From positions 1,596,501 to 1,660,500 of the forward strand of contig NZ_CP120467.1 in NCBI RefSeq assembly GCF_029983095.1: a DNA stretch of 64,000 nucleotides, in the 5' to 3' direction. Below, in pieces: positions 60,017 through 64,000 of the stretch. The notes below the pieces were generated by a model. That model was not told the DNA's origin. It saw only the letters and a program-made list of their open reading frames with translations, and searched no databases. This stretch comes from Enterococcus montenegrensis. GTDB lineage: Bacteria > Bacillota > Bacilli > Lactobacillales > Enterococcaceae. Every line of letters starts with the position of its first letter. Within the stretch, counting starts at the first letter, position 1. The position numbers were made by a program, and so were the translations under genes.

Positions 60017-61065
60017 TAACTTTCACGAATCTCCTTTATGATAGCTTGATATTTTTCAATTGCTTGTTGCAATGATTGAACGGTAACCTTTGTTTTCTTA
60101 CCAACTTTGCCGATTTTTGCTAACACGAAAATTGGTGCCTCTTTTTGCGCTTGAGCTAAAACTTGCAACTGGTAATCGGTTAAAGAAATCTGTTTTGGTA
60201 AATAAATAGGATAGCCTAGTCGTTGAAACCAAATTAAAAAATTTTTCAAATTAAAGTGCAGTTTGTCATTGGCATCGCTCCAGAATAAATGGAATAAAAT
60301 TCCAAATAAACGTTTCATATTAGAAGATAGCAAATGCCCATTTTCGGTTTGGTAAAAAGCCGCTTCAAATAACTGCCCGAAGGTTTCAATTTCAGCTGAT
60401 TCAGCATAATAATCAATCAACTCTGTTATTAATGCAGCAAAAGAACGGCGATATACTAGTTGTTGATTAGGAAAATTCTGATATAAATTTTGCAAGAAAT
60501 CGTAGTCACAAACTAGACCTATTCGTATGAAAACTAGTAGATCAACTAATTTTCCCTCTGTTTGTGCTTCTGTCAAAGTTTGATCAAAATATACTGCCTG
60601 TGGCAAATTTTTAACCTGCAGTAACACTTGGCTGTTTTGTTTCATTACGGCTTGTTCTGTGATTAAGGCTTTGGCTAAAGAACGAACCGAAACCGGGAGA
60701 CACCAGTAATGCCCGGGCAAAACCGTGGTCTGTGCTAAAAAGCCAGTTAACTGCATAACACCTTCATTTCCATAACCACAAAATAGATAATTGCGATTTG
60801 ACGGAAATCGTTCTAAAAAGTGGAGTAAATTCATTAGTTCTTCTAAATTATTACAATATGTTTGATTGCGACAAACATACCAGTCAATGTCATAGGCATT
60901 TTTGAAAAGCTGACTAACTTTTTCAAAAGAACGATCATAATATTTCTGATTTGTTAAAATAATCACGTGTAAATTATCGCTAGCAGCAGGATTGATACTT
61001 TTATTTAATGTTTCGCCATAAAATATCTGTGTGGTTAATTGGTCTTTTTGATAGCTCTTCTCCAT
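60016..61065 (-). CDS. Degenerate dehydroquinate synthase-like protein
   Basis: The 349-residue protein aligns by eye along its whole length with AroB, but the key residues are gone. The NAD loop GGGVVGDLAGFAA appears as GYGNEGVMQLTGFLA. The zinc region GLAEVIKYGLI appears as GKLVDLLVFIRIGLV, without the Glu. The His of FGHTFGHAIE appear as FGQ and no His. It is likely a pseudoenzyme. It is followed by the TPR gene with a one-base overlap and then reoY. AGGAGGAGC precedes the ATG. Family call is by inspection. Confidence 0.6.
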   Translation of the reverse strand: MEKSYQKDQLTTQIFYGETLNKSINPAASDNLHVIILTNQKYYDRSFEKVSQLFKNAYDIDWYVCRNQTYCNNLEELMNLLHFLERFPSNRNYLFCGYGNEGVMQLTGFLAQTTVLPGHYWCLPVSVRSLAKALITEQAVMKQNSQVLLQVKNLPQAVYFDQTLTEAQTEGKLVDLLVFIRIGLVCDYDFLQNLYQNFPNQQLVYRRSFAALITELIDYYAESAEIETFGQLFEAAFYQTENGHLLSSNMKRLFGILFHLFWSDANDKLHFNLKNFLIWFQRLGYPIYLPKQISLTDYQLQVLAQAQKEAPIFVLAKIGKVGKKTKVTVQSLQQAIEKYQAIIKEIRES

Positions 61066-61145
61066 AAGCTCCTCCTAGTATAAGTTTATCATTAAAAGGC
61101 AGAGAACCAAAAGATTTCGCCATCATTTTCTCCTTCAAAAAAAAG

Positions 61146-61176
61146 AAAAAAACTTCCCACTTTTAATGAGAAGTTT
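61146..61176 (-). terminator. Terminator of rpsN
   Basis: AAACTTC and GAAGTTT (about 61150-61156 and 61170-61176) form the stem, with minus-strand T beyond. It lies 17 bases past the rpsN stop. Confidence 0.7.
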
Positions 61177-61192
61177 CCTACGACCGATTAAA

Positions 61193-61462
61193 TTACCAAC
61201 TTGCTTTTTTTACACCAGGAATTTTGCCTTCATGGGCCAATTCTCTGAATTTCACCCGTGACATGCCAAACTTGCGCATATAGCCTCTTGGACGTCCGTC
61301 AATCCGGTCACGATTTTTCAAGCGGTTAGGATTAGAATCTTTGGGTAATTTCGCCAACGCTTCATAATCGTGGGCTTGTTTTAATTCATAGCGAATCGCC
61401 GCATAACGTGCAATCATCGCTTCTTGTTTTTTTGATTTTGCAATTTTTGATTTTTTTGCCAT
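61193..61462 (-). CDS. rpsN: 30S ribosomal protein S14 (zinc-free form)
   Basis: The 89-residue S14 has no CxxC zinc cluster and is longer than the 61-residue zinc form. Motifs are [40 protein letters not shown] and [20 protein letters not shown]. In Bacillus the zinc-free copy is repressed by Zur and made in zinc shortage. No clear Zur box is seen here. GAAAGGA precedes the ATG; it is monocistronic. Confidence 0.95.
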   Translation of the reverse strand: MAKKSKIAKSKKQEAMIARYAAIRYELKQAHDYEALAKLPKDSNPNRLKNRDRIDGRPRGYMRKFGMSRVKFRELAHEGKIPGVKKASW

Positions 61463-61602
61463 TTTGCTGTCCTTTCTTTTTTTAGCCAGCAGACAATTAT
61501 TTGAGCATTTAAAACGTAATATTTACGCTTTGTTAATATAGCACGTTTTTCCTTTTGCCGCAAATAACTTAGCTTAGAAGGATCAAATACATTCTACATG
61601 TC

Positions 61603-61669
61603 AAAAAAAAGCTTCAACTAACCCTACTCTACCATTTGCTTTTAGTAGTTTTAGCTGAAGCTATTTTTT
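61603..61669 (-). terminator. Terminator of ilvA
   Basis: AAAAAAGCTTCAACTAACCCTACT-type left arm pairs with AGTAGTTTTAGCTGAAGCT at the right, about 22 bp with mismatches, then T on the minus strand. Confidence 0.8.
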
Positions 61670-61749
61670 ATAGTCATAAAATAATAGATACATTTCTATT
61701 TAATTAAATGTAACGATTGCCTGCTATTTCCTTTATTTTTAAAACTTAA

Positions 61750-63006
61750 TTAAACTAATAATGAGTAAAGCGAAGGTGCTGCTTGTAAGTTAATATATGT
61801 TGGATCAAATTGCTCCAAGCGCGTTAATAACGCCGTTAAGTCAGCGGTTTCTTTAAGCAGGACACCTAACACGACTGGACCTGTCCCCCGATTAATTTTT
61901 TTTGTATATTCAAAACGCGTAATATCATCCTTTGGACCTAAAACTTCACTCACAAATTCCTTTAAAGCACCAGGACGTTGTGGAAAATTCACCACAAAAT
62001 AATGCTGTAAGCCTTCATAAACAAGAGAACGTTCCTCAATTTCTGCCATGCGACTAATATCATTATTCCCACCACTGATAACGCAAATGATGGTTTTTCC
62101 TTTAATTTCATCTTTTAAAACTTCTAATGCTGCCACACTCACAGCACCAGCCGGCTCAGCCACAATCGCTTGCTTGGTATATAATTCTAAAATAGTCGAA
62201 CAAACTAAACCTTCATCTACCACTGCTAACGCGTCTAAGTAAGCTTTGGCATGAAAATACGTTAATAACCCCACTTCTTTAACCGCAGCGCCGTCAACAA
62301 ACTTGTCAATTTCATTTAATGAAACTGGACCACCATGATCAAAAGCCGCTTGCATAGAAGGTGCTCCTTTTGGCTCAACTCCAATAATTTTTGTTGCTGG
62401 ACTCGTATTTTTTACATAAGAGGCAATCCCGCTGATTAACCCGCCGCCACCAATGGCAGCTAAAATATAATCAGGCTTAAATCCTTCTTTTTGGGCATCG
62501 GTCATCATTTCAAGCGCTAGTGTACCTTGTCCAGCAATAATATCTGGATCATTAAAAGGATCAATAAATGCCATTTTGTGTTTTACTGCGAATTCTTTTG
62601 CCGCTTTTGCTGAAGCATCAAAAGTATCGCCAACTAATCTGATTGAAACTTTCTTGCCACCAAAAAATTCTACCTGTGCAATTTTTTGGTGTGGTGTCGT
62701 TGTGGGCATAAAGATAACAGCAGAAATATTCATTTCGTGACTAGTATAAGCAACTCCTTGGGCATGATTACCAGCACTAGCACAAACTACCCCATTAACT
62801 AATTGTTCATGGGGTAGTTTTTTTATGGCATAATAAGCACCTCTTAACTTGAAGGACCGAACTTTTTGCAAATCTTCCCGCTTTAATAAAATCGTTGCCT
62901 CATACTTTTCAGATAAGTAGCGATCGTATTGTAATGGCGTATGGCTAACTGCCTCTTTTAATACTTTGTATGCCCTTTTGATTTGTACATCCGTCGTCAA
63001 ATCCAA
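61750..63006 (-). CDS. ilvA: Threonine dehydratase, biosynthetic
   Basis: IlvA converts threonine to 2-oxobutanoate, the first step to isoleucine. The 418-residue PLP enzyme has the lysine in KVRSFKLRGAYYAI, CASAGNHAQGVAYTSHEM and the glycine-rich IGGGGLISGIASYV. One ACT-like regulatory domain lies at the C terminus (about 330-415: FPQRPGALKEFVSEVLGP). The start is taken as TTG at 63006, six bases from GGAGGTG; the frame is open to 63021. It follows ilvC by 17 bases. Confidence 0.94.
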   Translation of the reverse strand: MDLTTDVQIKRAYKVLKEAVSHTPLQYDRYLSEKYEATILLKREDLQKVRSFKLRGAYYAIKKLPHEQLVNGVVCASAGNHAQGVAYTSHEMNISAVIFMPTTTPHQKIAQVEFFGGKKVSIRLVGDTFDASAKAAKEFAVKHKMAFIDPFNDPDIIAGQGTLALEMMTDAQKEGFKPDYILAAIGGGGLISGIASYVKNTSPATKIIGVEPKGAPSMQAAFDHGGPVSLNEIDKFVDGAAVKEVGLLTYFHAKAYLDALAVVDEGLVCSTILELYTKQAIVAEPAGAVSVAALEVLKDEIKGKTIICVISGGNNDISRMAEIEERSLVYEGLQHYFVVNFPQRPGALKEFVSEVLGPKDDITRFEYTKKINRGTGPVVLGVLLKETADLTALLTRLEQFDPTYINLQAAPSLYSLLV

Positions 63007-63023
63007 GGTGCTCACCTCCAAAA

Positions 63024-64000
<977 letters not shown>

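Overview
This is a low-GC Gram-positive chromosomal window, most like Enterococcaceae (Enterococcus, Tetragenococcus, Vagococcus and relatives). The signs are the Gram-positive polC, the rpsB-tsf-pyrH-frr-uppS-cdsA-rseP block, an Arg-type T-box, arcABC with a Crp/Fnr-type ArcR, lacABCD, gal genes with a GalR, and strong AGGAGG-type ribosome binding sites. The genus cannot be fixed by eye. Most genes lie on the minus strand. I see no rRNA, tRNA, IS, prophage or CRISPR array; the region is core genome.

Layout from left to right. 1-9.4 kb: the start of prfC, a CNNM/CBS membrane protein, a frameshifted AI-2E-type permease, a GNAT, an amidase, ntdP, mutY-recX, and a frameshifted 23S rRNA uracil methyltransferase (rlmD). 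9.4-14.1 kb: the tagatose-6-phosphate pathway lacABCD, preceded by two DeoR-type repressors. 14.3-25.7 kb: polC, rseP, cdsA, uppS, frr, pyrH, tsf and rpsB. proS, which is usually between rseP and polC in relatives, is absent. 26-35.5 kb: an arginine neighbourhood of argR, a class I lysyl-tRNA synthetase, argS under an Arg T-box, arcABC, and a divergent arcR.

35.7-38.4 kb: the tRNA t6A genes tsaB and tsaD with two RimI-like acetyltransferases. 38.5-43.3 kb: the Leloir genes galK-galE-galT-galR behind a promoter with an inverted-repeat operator. 43.4-47.1 kb: DUF3042, DUF488, a rhodanese-like protein, glucokinase, YqgQ, a rhomboid protease and 5-formyl-THF cyclo-ligase. 47.3-51.2 kb: an iron-siderophore type ABC transporter with two Fur-like boxes between the divergent units. 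51.3-57 kb: an MDR oxidoreductase, an intact AI-2E-type permease, a 39-residue membrane peptide, rpmG, a thioesterase, cca and a MazG-type hydrolase. 57.2-64 kb: YitT, reoY, a frameshifted TPR protein, a degenerate dehydroquinate-synthase-like protein, a zinc-free-type rpsN, ilvA and the start of ilvC.

Together the genes cover translation, envelope lipid and precursor supply, two galactose routes, arginine catabolism for ATP, iron uptake and branched-chain amino acid synthesis. I did not find a clear new defence or mobile system. The best leads are the pseudoenzyme-like AroB homologue coupled to a TPR protein and reoY, the class I LysRS, two very long terminator-like hairpins, a 433-base gap with hairpins that could hold a small RNA, and three one-base homopolymer deletions that break three genes.
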